NCBI GenBank assembly: GCA_036506275.1 | Contig: DASXSB010000125.1 | Location: 1-33,659 of the forward strand | Source of the DNA: DASXSB01 sp036506275 | GTDB taxonomy: Bacteria; Methylomirabilota; Methylomirabilia; Rokubacteriales; CSP1-6 | Direction: 5' to 3' | DNA length: 33,659 bases | Part shown: piece by piece, positions 13,837-21,181 of the stretch | Layout: every line of letters begins with the position of its first letter | Numbering within the stretch: the stretch's first letter is position 1 | Notes under the pieces: model-generated | The model's database searches: none | The model's input: only the letters and a program-made list of their open reading frames with translations | What the model was told of the DNA's origin: nothing | Translations under genes and position numbers: made by a program

Positions 13837-16440
13837 GTGAGCCAGCCGCTGTCGAGTACCTATCCACCGTATGCGATACCGCGGACGTGGGCGGCCTGGC
13901 CGGCATCGATTTTTGTTTCGCTCGCGCTCCACGCCGCGGTATGGACCTTTCTCATTCTCGGCGCCGCGTTCACGACCGGCAATCCCATCCTCGAGGTCTT
14001 CCACGCCGAACTGACCGCCGAGGAGTCCCCGCGCGCTCGCGTTCGTCGTCAGGCCGCCGCCGGCGGTCCGGGTCTCGAGCTTCCCCCGCGCGGTGACGCG
14101 CGACCCTTGGGGCGGCGCGGGACGGCTAGTCCTGGTCCCGCGATCGCATCACTTCCCACGCGCGTCGCTACGCCATCCGAAGCGAGCCGCCCGGCGTCGC
14201 CACCGTCGGCGGCGGCATCCGGCGACACCAGCTCGCCCTCGCCCGCGGTGGCGCTCGGCAAGCTCGACTCCGCCGCCGATCTTCCCGCTTCACACGATCG
14301 TGCGGCGCCTTCGCTGCCGGCGCCGGAACGGACTTCGCCAGGGCTTCCCGCGCCCACGGCATCGATGCCGCTCCCGACACTGGTGTTGCCCCCGGCGCCG
14401 GCGTTCGCCGTGGCACCCGATGCATCGGTAGAGCCATTGCCATCCGCCACGACGGTGGTGATTGCTCCGACGCCGAAAATTGCCGAGACCCCACGCGAGC
14501 CGGACGCACCCCGCGCCGTGACATCCAAGCCGCCACCGCCGCGCGCTTCCGTCCGGGCACCGGAGCGGATGCTCCCGCGCGAAGGCAAGACCATCGCGCC
14601 GGCCGCACCGACGACGAGCGGAAGCGCGCGCATCGAGCCTCCCGCGGCCCCGCTCGTCTCCGCGCGCTCGGCGTCACCGCCCGCCGAGGACCATCCGGTC
14701 TTTCCGAGTGCGGAGGTGCTCACGCCACCGCCACCACCCGCGAGTATTCCTGCGCCCGCGGTTGCGGGACGGCCGGTTTCGGGCCTGACACCCTCGCCGG
14801 TGGCGGGCGAGGATGCCCCGATCGCGCAGACATCGAAGCCGGCGCCAGAACCCGCGGCGACGGCGCCACCGGTCAATTCAAATTTGACCCCACGGCCCGA
14901 TCCGCTCCCCGGGACCGTTCCCTCTCGGACAGTCGTCGATGCCGGACCCACGTCGGCGCCGACGGCCGGTATCCCGTCTCCGCCCAGCACCGATCCGCTT
15001 GCCCGTGCGACCGAGTCGCGCCCACAACCGGACGCGAGGCCTTCCCGGGATCGCATCAGTAACGTCGCGGAGCCGCCGGCTCCGGCGCCGTCGCCGAGCC
15101 CGCGGGTGATCGCGCCCGTCGCGCCACTGGTCCCTGTCTCGCCGGCGCCGATAGCAGCGGGAAGCGGCGAACAACGGCCGGTGGAGTCGAGCTCAACGTC
15201 GCCGCTCAAGACCGACGGCGCACCAGCGGCGGCCGCGGCGACCACGACGTCCGTGATGCCGAACGCCGCCGGGAGCGGTCCGGTAGCGGCACTGAGCCCG
15301 GCCGTGCTCGGAGGGGCGGGGAAGGCAGCAAGCGCGGTAGCCGCGACACCGGGCGTGGCGACAGGAACGTCCTCGCAGGCGACAGCGCCGACACGCCAGA
15401 ACGCGGCAGGAGTGGCGTCCTCGGTGAAGGGATTCGACTCGCCGCTACAAAGCAGCGCGGGTGTCGCCGCCAACGGGCAGCGCAATGCCGGTGGTGCGAG
15501 CGGCACCGACGCTACGGCAGGAGGCCGCGCGGCGGCACCCGGGGGCGCGGGAACGACTGCCGGCACGACCCCAGGAACGGTAACCGGAACGGCGGTGGGT
15601 ACGCCAACGGGCGCGGGAGCGGGGACGCCCGCGGGAACGCTAACCGGACCGGGAACCGGGGCCGCCGCGGGAACTGCCGCGGGCTCCGCTCCCGCGGGGA
15701 CGGCGCCGCCAGCGCCCGTTGGCGGCCGGATCACGATCAGCTCCCCCCGTGATGGCCTGCGCCTGGGGCCCGACGACGCGCCAGTCGTGGTGGTGGAGGG
15801 CGAGGTCGATGATCCCGACGCCACCGTCGTGTGGCTGTTCGCGAACGGCGTGAGGGTGCGCGCGCCTCTGACCGAGCGTCGCTTCCGTCAGGTGGTGCCC
15901 GTTCTCGAGAAAGACGTCCGGCTGCAGGCGGAGACGAGCGGCGCCGGCGATCGGCTGATCAGAAGCCAGGCGGTTACGGTTCACGCCGGCACCGTCACCG
16001 AGAGGGCCGCCGTCATCGTCGTCGACGCGCCCGACGTCCAGGTCACGGGGACATGGCGCGGGACTCCCGCACGCGTGGACGTGCCCGTCTACCCGGTCAC
16101 CGTCAAAACGGCCGATCCGGCGAGCGGACTCCCCCGCGGTATCTTCTACCTCCGTAATCTCCGCGAGGGCGTCTACACGCTCTCCATCGGCTCATCGATC
16201 ACGCTGCCCGAGAGCAGCGTGATGTACGTGCGCGCCGACGGCCAGGTCACGGCGCATCCGCTGAGCTCGCCGTCCGGCATGGTGTCGCGCATCGTCACCA
16301 AGCTGCTGATGCCGTTCGGCATTCTCTGGGATCAGAACGCCTGGTTCACGGGTCGCAGTGAAGGCGCCGACACCGTGACGAAGTTCCGGTTTCCCGAGGG
16401 CGTGAGCTGGACGGAACGAAAGTCGGAGCTGAGACGATGA
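13837..16440 (+). CDS. TonB-like membrane-anchored protein with long disordered linker and Ig-like C-terminus
   Basis: 867-aa protein. The N-terminal 22 residues are followed by one membrane span (about 24-45) reading ASIFVSLALHAAVWTFLIL, with an S28-x3-H32 pair like the S-x3-H motif that lets TonB engage ExbB-ExbD. Residues about 60-625 are an extreme Pro/Ala/Ser/Thr-rich low-complexity linker ending in imperfect G-T/A-G-T repeats (about 570-620). Residues about 630-867 form a beta-rich domain (VVVVEGEVDDPDATVVWLFA) resembling glucodextranase/Ig-like modules, then a second beta region. No TonB C-terminal domain is recognisable. GTG 13837 has AGGG upstream and lies 27 bases after tadG; its stop overlaps the next ATG. 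It is probably anchored in the inner membrane and spans the periplasm (inference). Confidence 0.8.
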   Translation: MSQPLSSTYPPYAIPRTWAAWPASIFVSLALHAAVWTFLILGAAFTTGNPILEVFHAELTAEESPRARVRRQAAAGGPGLELPPRGDARPLGRRGTASPGPAIASLPTRVATPSEASRPASPPSAAASGDTSSPSPAVALGKLDSAADLPASHDRAAPSLPAPERTSPGLPAPTASMPLPTLVLPPAPAFAVAPDASVEPLPSATTVVIAPTPKIAETPREPDAPRAVTSKPPPPRASVRAPERMLPREGKTIAPAAPTTSGSARIEPPAAPLVSARSASPPAEDHPVFPSAEVLTPPPPPASIPAPAVAGRPVSGLTPSPVAGEDAPIAQTSKPAPEPAATAPPVNSNLTPRPDPLPGTVPSRTVVDAGPTSAPTAGIPSPPSTDPLARATESRPQPDARPSRDRISNVAEPPAPAPSPSPRVIAPVAPLVPVSPAPIAAGSGEQRPVESSSTSPLKTDGAPAAAAATTTSVMPNAAGSGPVAALSPAVLGGAGKAASAVAATPGVATGTSSQATAPTRQNAAGVASSVKGFDSPLQSSAGVAANGQRNAGGASGTDATAGGRAAAPGGAGTTAGTTPGTVTGTAVGTPTGAGAGTPAGTLTGPGTGAAAGTAAGSAPAGTAPPAPVGGRITISSPRDGLRLGPDDAPVVVVEGEVDDPDATVVWLFANGVRVRAPLTERRFRQVVPVLEKDVRLQAETSGAGDRLIRSQAVTVHAGTVTERAAVIVVDAPDVQVTGTWRGTPARVDVPVYPVTVKTADPASGLPRGIFYLRNLREGVYTLSIGSSITLPESSVMYVRADGQVTAHPLSSPSGMVSRIVTKLLMPFGILWDQNAWFTGRSEGADTVTKFRFPEGVSWTERKSELRR
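15550..15720 (+). repeat. Degenerate Gly-Thr/Ala-Gly repeat tract inside the linker
   Basis: The coding tract spells imperfect GT / AGT / PGT / TGT units (about residues 572-628 of the 867-aa protein). Units are recognisable at the protein level but vary at synonymous and non-synonymous bases, so it is a low-complexity linker, not an exact tandem repeat. Confidence 0.6.
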
Positions 16441-17348
16441 TGGCACGTCGGCCGGCCGGGCTCGCGACGGGGTTACCGATCGGCGCTCTGCTCGGGATGC
16501 AGAGCACGGACGGCGCGTGGCCGTCGTACGCCGGCAAGCGCGCCGTGAACACGGAGGCGACGGCGCTCGCGGTGCTCGCCCTCACCGCCGCCGGCGAGGT
16601 CGAGGCCGCCGAACGCGGCGCCCGCTGGCTCGCCCGCAATCAGCGCCTCGATGGGAGCTGGTCGTTCACGCCGGCGGTCGATGAGCCCTCGTGGGCGACG
16701 AGCCTGGTGGTCCTGGCCATGGCCGAGCGGGATCGTGACGTGGCCCTCCGCGGGGCGCGCTGGCTCCTCGCTGTGAAGGGACGCCGGCTCGGCGTGATGG
16801 CGTCGTTGCTTCACCGTTTCTCGCCGCGCGCGATGGTCGTCCGCATGGATCCCGATCTTCAGGGCTGGCCGTGGCGGAACGACGCCGCTTCCTTCGTGGA
16901 GCCGACCGCGCACGCGCTCACCGCGCTCAAGCGACTACGGCGGGAGCTCGGGGAGCCCGCCGAGCGCAGGATCATGGAGGCGGAGGCGTTGCTGTACGAC
17001 CGGACGTGTCGCGGCGGAGGCTGGAACTACGGCAACTCGGTGGTCTATGACGTCGACCTTCCTCCCTATGCGGATGCCACCGCCATCGCGCTCATCGGAC
17101 TTCAGGAGTCTCACAGGGAGGGCAGGACGCGGCCGAGCCTCGAGCTGCTTCGCCATCTGGCGTCGAAGGCGGGATCGGGCCTCGCGCTTGCGTGGACGGC
17201 GCTGTGCCTGGGCGCGTATGGCGAGCACGTCGAAGACCTCCCGCAGCGCCTTGCGCATCGTTACGCGGAAACGGCGTTCCTCGGCGAGACGAAGACGCTC
17301 GCGCTCGCCGTTCTCGCCACTCACGATCCCACCGCGCTGCGCCTGTGA
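16437..17348 (+). CDS. Terpene-cyclase/prenyltransferase-fold repeat protein
   Basis: 303-aa all-helical protein with repeats of the squalene-hopene-cyclase/prenyltransferase alpha-alpha barrel: QSTDGAWP (about 22-29), NQRLDGSWSF (about 70-79) and CRGGGWNYGN (about 191-200), each followed by paired helices. It is under half the length of a hopene cyclase and has no acidic DXDD motif, so cyclase activity is unlikely; a binding or scaffold role is more probable. No signal peptide or membrane span is visible. The ATG at 16437 overlaps the preceding stop by 4 bases, and its stop overlaps the GTG of the DUF362 gene. The coupling ties it to the TonB-like and DUF362 proteins. Confidence 0.75.
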   Translation: MMARRPAGLATGLPIGALLGMQSTDGAWPSYAGKRAVNTEATALAVLALTAAGEVEAAERGARWLARNQRLDGSWSFTPAVDEPSWATSLVVLAMAERDRDVALRGARWLLAVKGRRLGVMASLLHRFSPRAMVVRMDPDLQGWPWRNDAASFVEPTAHALTALKRLRRELGEPAERRIMEAEALLYDRTCRGGGWNYGNSVVYDVDLPPYADATAIALIGLQESHREGRTRPSLELLRHLASKAGSGLALAWTALCLGAYGEHVEDLPQRLAHRYAETAFLGETKTLALAVLATHDPTALRL

Positions 17349-18334
17349 CGCGGATGTTGGACCGCCGCACTCTTCTCAAAGGCGCGATGGCGGCGCCGTT
17401 GCTGCACGCGTGCGGGTCGCCGCCGACACCCTGGCCGCGAGGCGCGTATCGCAAGCCCGATCGGTCACGGGTGGCGATCGTGCCGGCGCGAGAGTACGGG
17501 CCGCGGCTGGCGGACGTCCTCCGGAATGGTCTCGCGCTCTTCGATCTTCCCGTGAACGGGAAAACCATCGTGCTGAAGCCGAACTTCGTCGAGTACGACG
17601 CCACCGGCGTCATCAACACGCATCCGTCCGTGATCGCGGCGGCCATCGACGCCTTCCGGCGGCTGGGCGCGCGCCGCGTGACCGTGGCCGAGGGGCCGGG
17701 CCACGCTCGCGACGTCGAGCACATCATCACCGCGTCCGGGTTGCACGATGTCCTCCGGGAGTACCGGGCCGGCTACGTCGACCTGAACTACGACGACACC
17801 CGCCGCCTGGCCCTGCGGAGCCGCTATACCTCGCTCGGCTCGCTGCATCTCCCCGAGACCATTCTCGATGCCGATCTCGTTGTCTCCATGCCCAAGCTGA
17901 AGACGCACCACTGGGCGGGCGTGACGCTTTCCATGAAGAACTTCTTCGGGGTCGTGCCGGGCGCGGTGTATGGCTGGCCGAAGAACGCGCTCCACTGGGC
18001 CGGCATCCACGAGAGCGTCGTCGACATCAACAGCACGCTGCCCGTGAAGACGTTCGCCATCATCGACGGTGTCATCGGGATGGAAGGCAACGGACCCATC
18101 CAGGGAGAGCCCAAGCCGTGCGGCGTGCTCGTACTCAGCGACGATCTCGTGGCGGCCGACGCCACCGCCGCCCGCGTGATGAGCATCGATCCGGGGCGGG
18201 TCCGGTACATCGAGGAGGGGGGTCGCTTCCTCGGGAACATGGCGGCGGAGCGAATCGTGCAGATGGCGGATTCGATCGAGACTCATCGCACGACCTTCCG
18301 ACTGCTCCCTCCCTTCGCCAGGCTACGGGCATGA
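17345..18334 (+). CDS. DUF362 family protein with Tat/lipoprotein-type signal
   Basis: 329-aa DUF362 protein of unknown biochemical function. The N-terminus (RMLDRRTLLKGAMAAPLLHAC) combines a twin-arginine motif with a possible lipobox cysteine (C23), suggesting folded export and membrane tethering. DUF362 hallmarks: KTIVLKPNFVEYD, HPSVIAAAIDAFRRLGARRVTVAEGPG, ADLVVSMPKLKTHHWAGVTLSMKNFFG and IDGVIGMEGNGP. No 4Fe-4S cysteine cluster is present, unlike some DUF362 relatives. GTG 17345 overlaps the previous stop (GTGA); an in-frame ATG at 17354 is an alternative start that still keeps the RR. Its stop overlaps the next ATG. Confidence 0.85.
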   Translation: MTRMLDRRTLLKGAMAAPLLHACGSPPTPWPRGAYRKPDRSRVAIVPAREYGPRLADVLRNGLALFDLPVNGKTIVLKPNFVEYDATGVINTHPSVIAAAIDAFRRLGARRVTVAEGPGHARDVEHIITASGLHDVLREYRAGYVDLNYDDTRRLALRSRYTSLGSLHLPETILDADLVVSMPKLKTHHWAGVTLSMKNFFGVVPGAVYGWPKNALHWAGIHESVVDINSTLPVKTFAIIDGVIGMEGNGPIQGEPKPCGVLVLSDDLVAADATAARVMSIDPGRVRYIEEGGRFLGNMAAERIVQMADSIETHRTTFRLLPPFARLRA

Positions 18335-19110
18335 GACGACCGATCCGGGCCCTCGCCGTCGCGATCGCGCTCTCGGCGGCGCCCATCGCCATTGCCGCCG
18401 GGGGTGTGACGGAGTTGAACGAGGCGGGCAAGGCGGCCTACGCGCGAGGCGATCTCGCGACGGCGGAGCGGCTCTTCCGCGAAGCGCTGGAGGCGGCGCC
18501 GGAGGAGTCGACCCTCCACTATCACCTCGCCGTCGTGCTCACGAAGCAGAGTCGCTGGAAGGAAGCAAAGGACGCCTACGAGCGGTGCTTGCGTCTGGGA
18601 CCCTCCGTTGCTCTGAGGGCGGCCGCGATCGAAGGATTACGCTCGGTGACGCCGCTGGCGGAGAGACGCTACCGGCCGCCCGATCCGGAGCCCGCGCCCG
18701 TCGCGCGCCGTCGGGTCCAACGGCCGGCTGATCCTCCCGACACCGTGCGCCTGCGCCGGTGGGGCGGCAACTGGGTGGTGGAGGCGACCATCAACGACTT
18801 CCAGCGGGCGAACTTCGTTGTCGACACCGGCGCGTCGATCTGCTCCATTTCACCTCGGGTGGCGGCGTCGCTGGGCTTGATGACACACGACGCGCCCAGA
18901 ATCCCTCTCATGACACCCGGGGGGCCGACGTCGGGGCTGCTCGTGAAGATCCCATCCATCCGACTCGGCGAGATGGAGGTGCGCGACGTGCCGGCCGTCG
19001 TTCATGCTTCGGTCGACTTCGCGGACGGGCTTCTCGGCAACACTTTTCTGCGGCACTTCACGATCACGCTCGACCCCGACCGAGGGCTTCTGACGCTTCA
19101 ACCGAGGTGA
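18331..19110 (+). CDS. Exported TPR protein with retropepsin-like aspartic protease domain
   Basis: 259-aa protein: signal peptide (about 1-23), two tetratricopeptide repeats (about 28-60 and 62-95), a Pro/Arg-rich linker (about 112-137), then a single retropepsin-type domain (about 140-259) with the catalytic motif VVDTGAS (Asp165), strand RLGEMEVRDVPAVVH, and the closing DGLLGNTFLRHFTITLD typical of clan AA bacterial proteases that work as homodimers. The ATG overlaps the DUF362 stop (ATGA). It is the last gene before a strong hairpin. Tad loci often contain TadD, a TPR lipoprotein; this protein holds an equivalent place but adds a protease domain and lacks a lipobox. Substrate unknown; pilus-related processing is an inference. 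Confidence 0.85.
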   Translation: MRRPIRALAVAIALSAAPIAIAAGGVTELNEAGKAAYARGDLATAERLFREALEAAPEESTLHYHLAVVLTKQSRWKEAKDAYERCLRLGPSVALRAAAIEGLRSVTPLAERRYRPPDPEPAPVARRRVQRPADPPDTVRLRRWGGNWVVEATINDFQRANFVVDTGASICSISPRVAASLGLMTHDAPRIPLMTPGGPTSGLLVKIPSIRLGEMEVRDVPAVVHASVDFADGLLGNTFLRHFTITLDPDRGLLTLQPR

Positions 19111-19135
19111 GGCGTCGCCCGGCGACGCTCACCTC
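19104..19135. terminator. Bidirectional terminator-like hairpin
   Basis: GAGGTGA (19104-19110) pairs with TCACCTC (19129-19135), and inside it GCGTCG pairs with CGACGC around a CCCGG loop, leaving one bulged G. It lies exactly at the convergent junction of the pilus-side operon (stop 19110) and the minus-strand lipoprotein gene (stop 19143). No T-tract, as is common in GC-rich genomes. Confidence 0.6.
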
Positions 19136-19142
19136 TCGCGCG

Positions 19143-19781
19143 TCAAGGCAGGAGACGCTGGCCCGCGGTGTATGACTGCAGACTCTCGTCGAACTCCGCG
19201 TCGCCCCGGCGACCGTGCCACCTGACGTACCAGCGCACTTCGGGCGCATACCAGTACTCGTCGAGGTCACGCTTGTTCGTCTGCCGCACGATCTTCACCG
19301 TCTGGAAACGTCCGGCCGGCACGTCGACCGCCTCCGTGCCGACGACCATGAACGTGTCGTTGAAGCGGGCGGTACCGTTCGGCTGCTCGAATACGCTCTC
19401 GCTCGTCCATCGCCGCTTCGGCTCCAATGGCCACATGAACCATGGCTGCGGCGGTTGCATCCGCGCCACCACCTTCGACTCGCTGATGACGGCTGCCCAG
19501 TGCAGATCGCGCGTGTAGTAGTGGTCGCTGTCCCCGAGGCGCACGACGTAGTACGAGACGCCTTTCACGTCCTTGATCTCTATGACTTCCGCCGTCTTGG
19601 TGCCGCGCTCGGCGCCGCTCGTCCATGCGTAGGTCCAGCGGTCGCCGGGCCTCCAGGTGGGTGGCCCTGACATCGCGGCGGGAGCGGCCGGAGGACGTCT
19701 GGAAGTTGACGCGGGCGTGCCACAGCCGATGAAGATAGGGATAACGACTGCGAGAATGGCCACGCCAGCCCAGCGGGTCAC
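19143..19781 (-). CDS. Putative lipoprotein of unknown function
   Basis: 212-aa predicted lipoprotein. A hydrophobic N-terminus (AGVAILAVVIPIFIGC) ends in a lipobox-like FIGC with the acylated cysteine at residue 20. The mature domain is beta-rich: WRPGDRWTYAWTSG, KGVSYYVVRLGDSDHYYTRD, MVVGTEAVDVPAGRFQTVKIVRQTN and YWYAPEVRWYVRWHG. The pattern 'property, V-P-A-G-x-F-x-T, K-I' followed by 'W-Y-A-P-x-V-x-x-V' is common in bacterial DUF3108-like/lipocalin-like envelope proteins; I do not assign a family firmly. GTG 19781 is chosen because the signal starts there; longer starts run antisense into the HAD gene. It converges on the pilus operon. Confidence 0.72.
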   Translation of the reverse strand: MTRWAGVAILAVVIPIFIGCGTPASTSRRPPAAPAAMSGPPTWRPGDRWTYAWTSGAERGTKTAEVIEIKDVKGVSYYVVRLGDSDHYYTRDLHWAAVISESKVVARMQPPQPWFMWPLEPKRRWTSESVFEQPNGTARFNDTFMVVGTEAVDVPAGRFQTVKIVRQTNKRDLDEYWYAPEVRWYVRWHGRRGDAEFDESLQSYTAGQRLLP

Positions 19782-19848
19782 ACATCGATGCTCGCACGAA
19801 CCCCGCCGGGCATCTGTCGAAATTCGCCGGGCCAGACGGGGGTAGTGG

Positions 19849-20520
19849 ATGACGACCGGACGGCCGTTCGATGCCGTGATCTTCGACATGGACGGCGTCC
19901 TCGTCGACTCCGAGCCGCTCCATTTCGAATCCACCGCGCGCGTCCTCGCCGACCTCGGCGTGCGTTTCACCGCGGAGGAGAACGACCGGTTCGTCGGCTG
20001 GACGGACGCTGCCATGTTCGACGCGCTCGTCGGGCGCCATCGTCTCCGCGTGCCGGCGCGCGACCTCGTCGCGCGAAAGATCGCATTCATGCTGGAGCTG
20101 GTGCATGAGCGCCTGCCCACGATGGCCGGGGTACCCGACGTCCCGCGGCGGCTCGCGGCCACCGGCTACCGGCTCGCCGTCGCATCTTCGGCGGCGCCCG
20201 CGCTCATCCGCGCCGTCGTGGACGCACTGGAGCTCAGCGCCCTCTTCGTCGCGCTCGTGTCCTCCGAGGAAGTGCCGCGAGGGAAGCCTGCGCCTGACGT
20301 TTTTCTCGAGGCGGCGCGCCGGCTGGCGGTGCCGGCCGCGCGATGCCTGGTGGTGGAAGACTCGCGCAACGGATTGCTCGCCGCGAAGGCGGCGGGAATG
20401 GCGTGTGTGGCCATCGCGTGCGCCACCACGCGCCATCACGACTTCAGCGAGGCGGACTGGCGCCTCGGCTCGCTCACCGAGCTGCTGGCGGTACTTCTTA
20501 CGCGGCGCGGTGGCCCTTAA
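19849..20520 (+). CDS. HAD family hydrolase (beta-phosphoglucomutase-like)
   Basis: 223-aa HAD-superfamily enzyme, subfamily I with a helical cap. Motif I is FDMDGVLVDSEP (nucleophile D13, acid/base D15), motif II the serine in VASSAAP, motif III the lysine in RGKPAPDVF, and motif IV VVEDSRNGLLAAKAAGM. The arrangement matches phosphatases/mutases acting on small phosphorylated sugars, such as beta-phosphoglucomutase or phosphoglycolate phosphatase; the substrate is not predictable. ATG 19849 follows a G-rich GGGGGTAG site. It is divergent from the lipoprotein gene, and its 3' end overlaps the convergent winged-helix gene by 23 bases. Confidence 0.9.
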   Translation: MTTGRPFDAVIFDMDGVLVDSEPLHFESTARVLADLGVRFTAEENDRFVGWTDAAMFDALVGRHRLRVPARDLVARKIAFMLELVHERLPTMAGVPDVPRRLAATGYRLAVASSAAPALIRAVVDALELSALFVALVSSEEVPRGKPAPDVFLEAARRLAVPAARCLVVEDSRNGLLAAKAAGMACVAIACATTRHHDFSEADWRLGSLTELLAVLLTRRGGP

Positions 20521-21001
20521 ATGGGGGTAGAGTCCGCGAGATAGCCGCCTTACGACCCGCCGGCGAAATCGTCCAGATACCTTTTGGCGACTGCGCCATG
20601 AGTCCGGCGTGCTTGAGTGACTGCCATGCCCATTGCGTGGTGTTGACCCACCGGACAGCCCCGGACTCCACTGAGAGCAAGTCGTCGGGCGTGAGGCGGT
20701 GTCGCATCAGCCGGTTGACCTCGTTGATGATCTGGGCCGTTGGCGCGCTGCCACCGAGATGATGGACCGCTGTAAGGATCGGTAGGAAGAATTCGTGGCG
20801 TGGAGTGCGCCAGCCGGGCTTTCGGAGCTGTCGCGTTTTCGGCCGTCGAGATTTGACATCAATAATGGAGTCAGCGGTCGGCCGCTTCGACGTCGTCCCG
20901 ACGCCGAGGGCCCTGTCGACGGTCTGCTTCTGTGTTTCCCACCCTCGGGCCATCGAGCGGAGTTTTTCATACGCGGCCGTTGAGATGCGGATGATCGGCA
21001 T
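20498..21001 (-). CDS. Winged-helix protein with Mrr-N-like domain
   Basis: 167-aa protein. The first 32 residues (PIIRISTAAYEKLRSMARGWETQKQTVDRAL) look like a short ribbon-helix-helix-type segment; a basic linker follows. Residues about 70-165 form a winged-helix domain resembling the N-terminal domain of Mrr-type restriction proteins (FFLPILTAVHHLGGSAPTAQIINEV, RWVNTTQWAWQSLKHAGLMAQSPKGIWTISPAGRKAA). No nuclease domain follows, so it is probably a DNA-binding regulator. ATG 21001 has a perfect AGGAGG site, with a good sigma-70 promoter upstream. The local sequence is less GC-rich than its neighbours, and the gene ends inside the HAD gene, so it may have been acquired by transfer. Confidence 0.75.
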   Translation of the reverse strand: MPIIRISTAAYEKLRSMARGWETQKQTVDRALGVGTTSKRPTADSIIDVKSRRPKTRQLRKPGWRTPRHEFFLPILTAVHHLGGSAPTAQIINEVNRLMRHRLTPDDLLSVESGAVRWVNTTQWAWQSLKHAGLMAQSPKGIWTISPAGRKAAISRTLPPFKGHRAA

Positions 21002-21035
21002 TCGCGCCTCCTGTCACAATGCGAAAGAGTGTCGC

Positions 21036-21064
21036 TTTGTAACAAATTAGCCACCGCTCGTCAA
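21036..21064 (-). promoter_or_regulatory. Sigma-70-type promoter for the winged-helix gene
   Basis: On the minus strand, TTGACG (-35, 21064-21059) and TACAAA (-10, 21041-21036) are separated by exactly 17 bases. The expected start is near 21029, giving a leader of about 28 bases that contains AGGAGG before the ATG at 21001. Confidence 0.55.
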
Positions 21065-21143
21065 GGCCAGCTTTGCTCCCGAGCGGATCACCCTCGTCTT
21101 CTGCGAGTAGATGCATGCTGGGGGCGCGCCCGGTCTACACCTG

Positions 21144-21171
21144 CCGAGCTCGGGTTGGGATCCGGATCCCA
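21144..21171. terminator. Two adjacent palindromes after the enolase-family gene
   Basis: A perfect 16-bp palindrome (TGGGATCCGGATCCCA, 21156-21171) begins 10 bases past the stop of the minus-strand enolase gene; a second perfect palindrome (CCGAGCTCGG, 21144-21153) follows 2 bases later. They may terminate that operon or serve as protein-binding sites. There is no T-tract. Confidence 0.4.
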
Positions 21172-21181
21172 GGCGTGACGG

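Noticed and set aside
15550..15720. Possible exact minisatellite
   Set aside because: The repeat is recognisable only as GT/AGT protein units; nucleotide copies vary and no fixed period holds.
14049..15824. 591-codon minus-strand frame rich in Gly/Ala/Val/Ser
   Set aside because: Mirror frame of the Pro/Ala/Thr linker of the 867-aa protein; low complexity on one strand gives low complexity on the other, with no start signal.
19143..20162. Extended 339-aa form of the minus-strand lipoprotein
   Set aside because: The extra N-terminus runs antisense through the HAD gene, and the lipoprotein signal starts at 19781.
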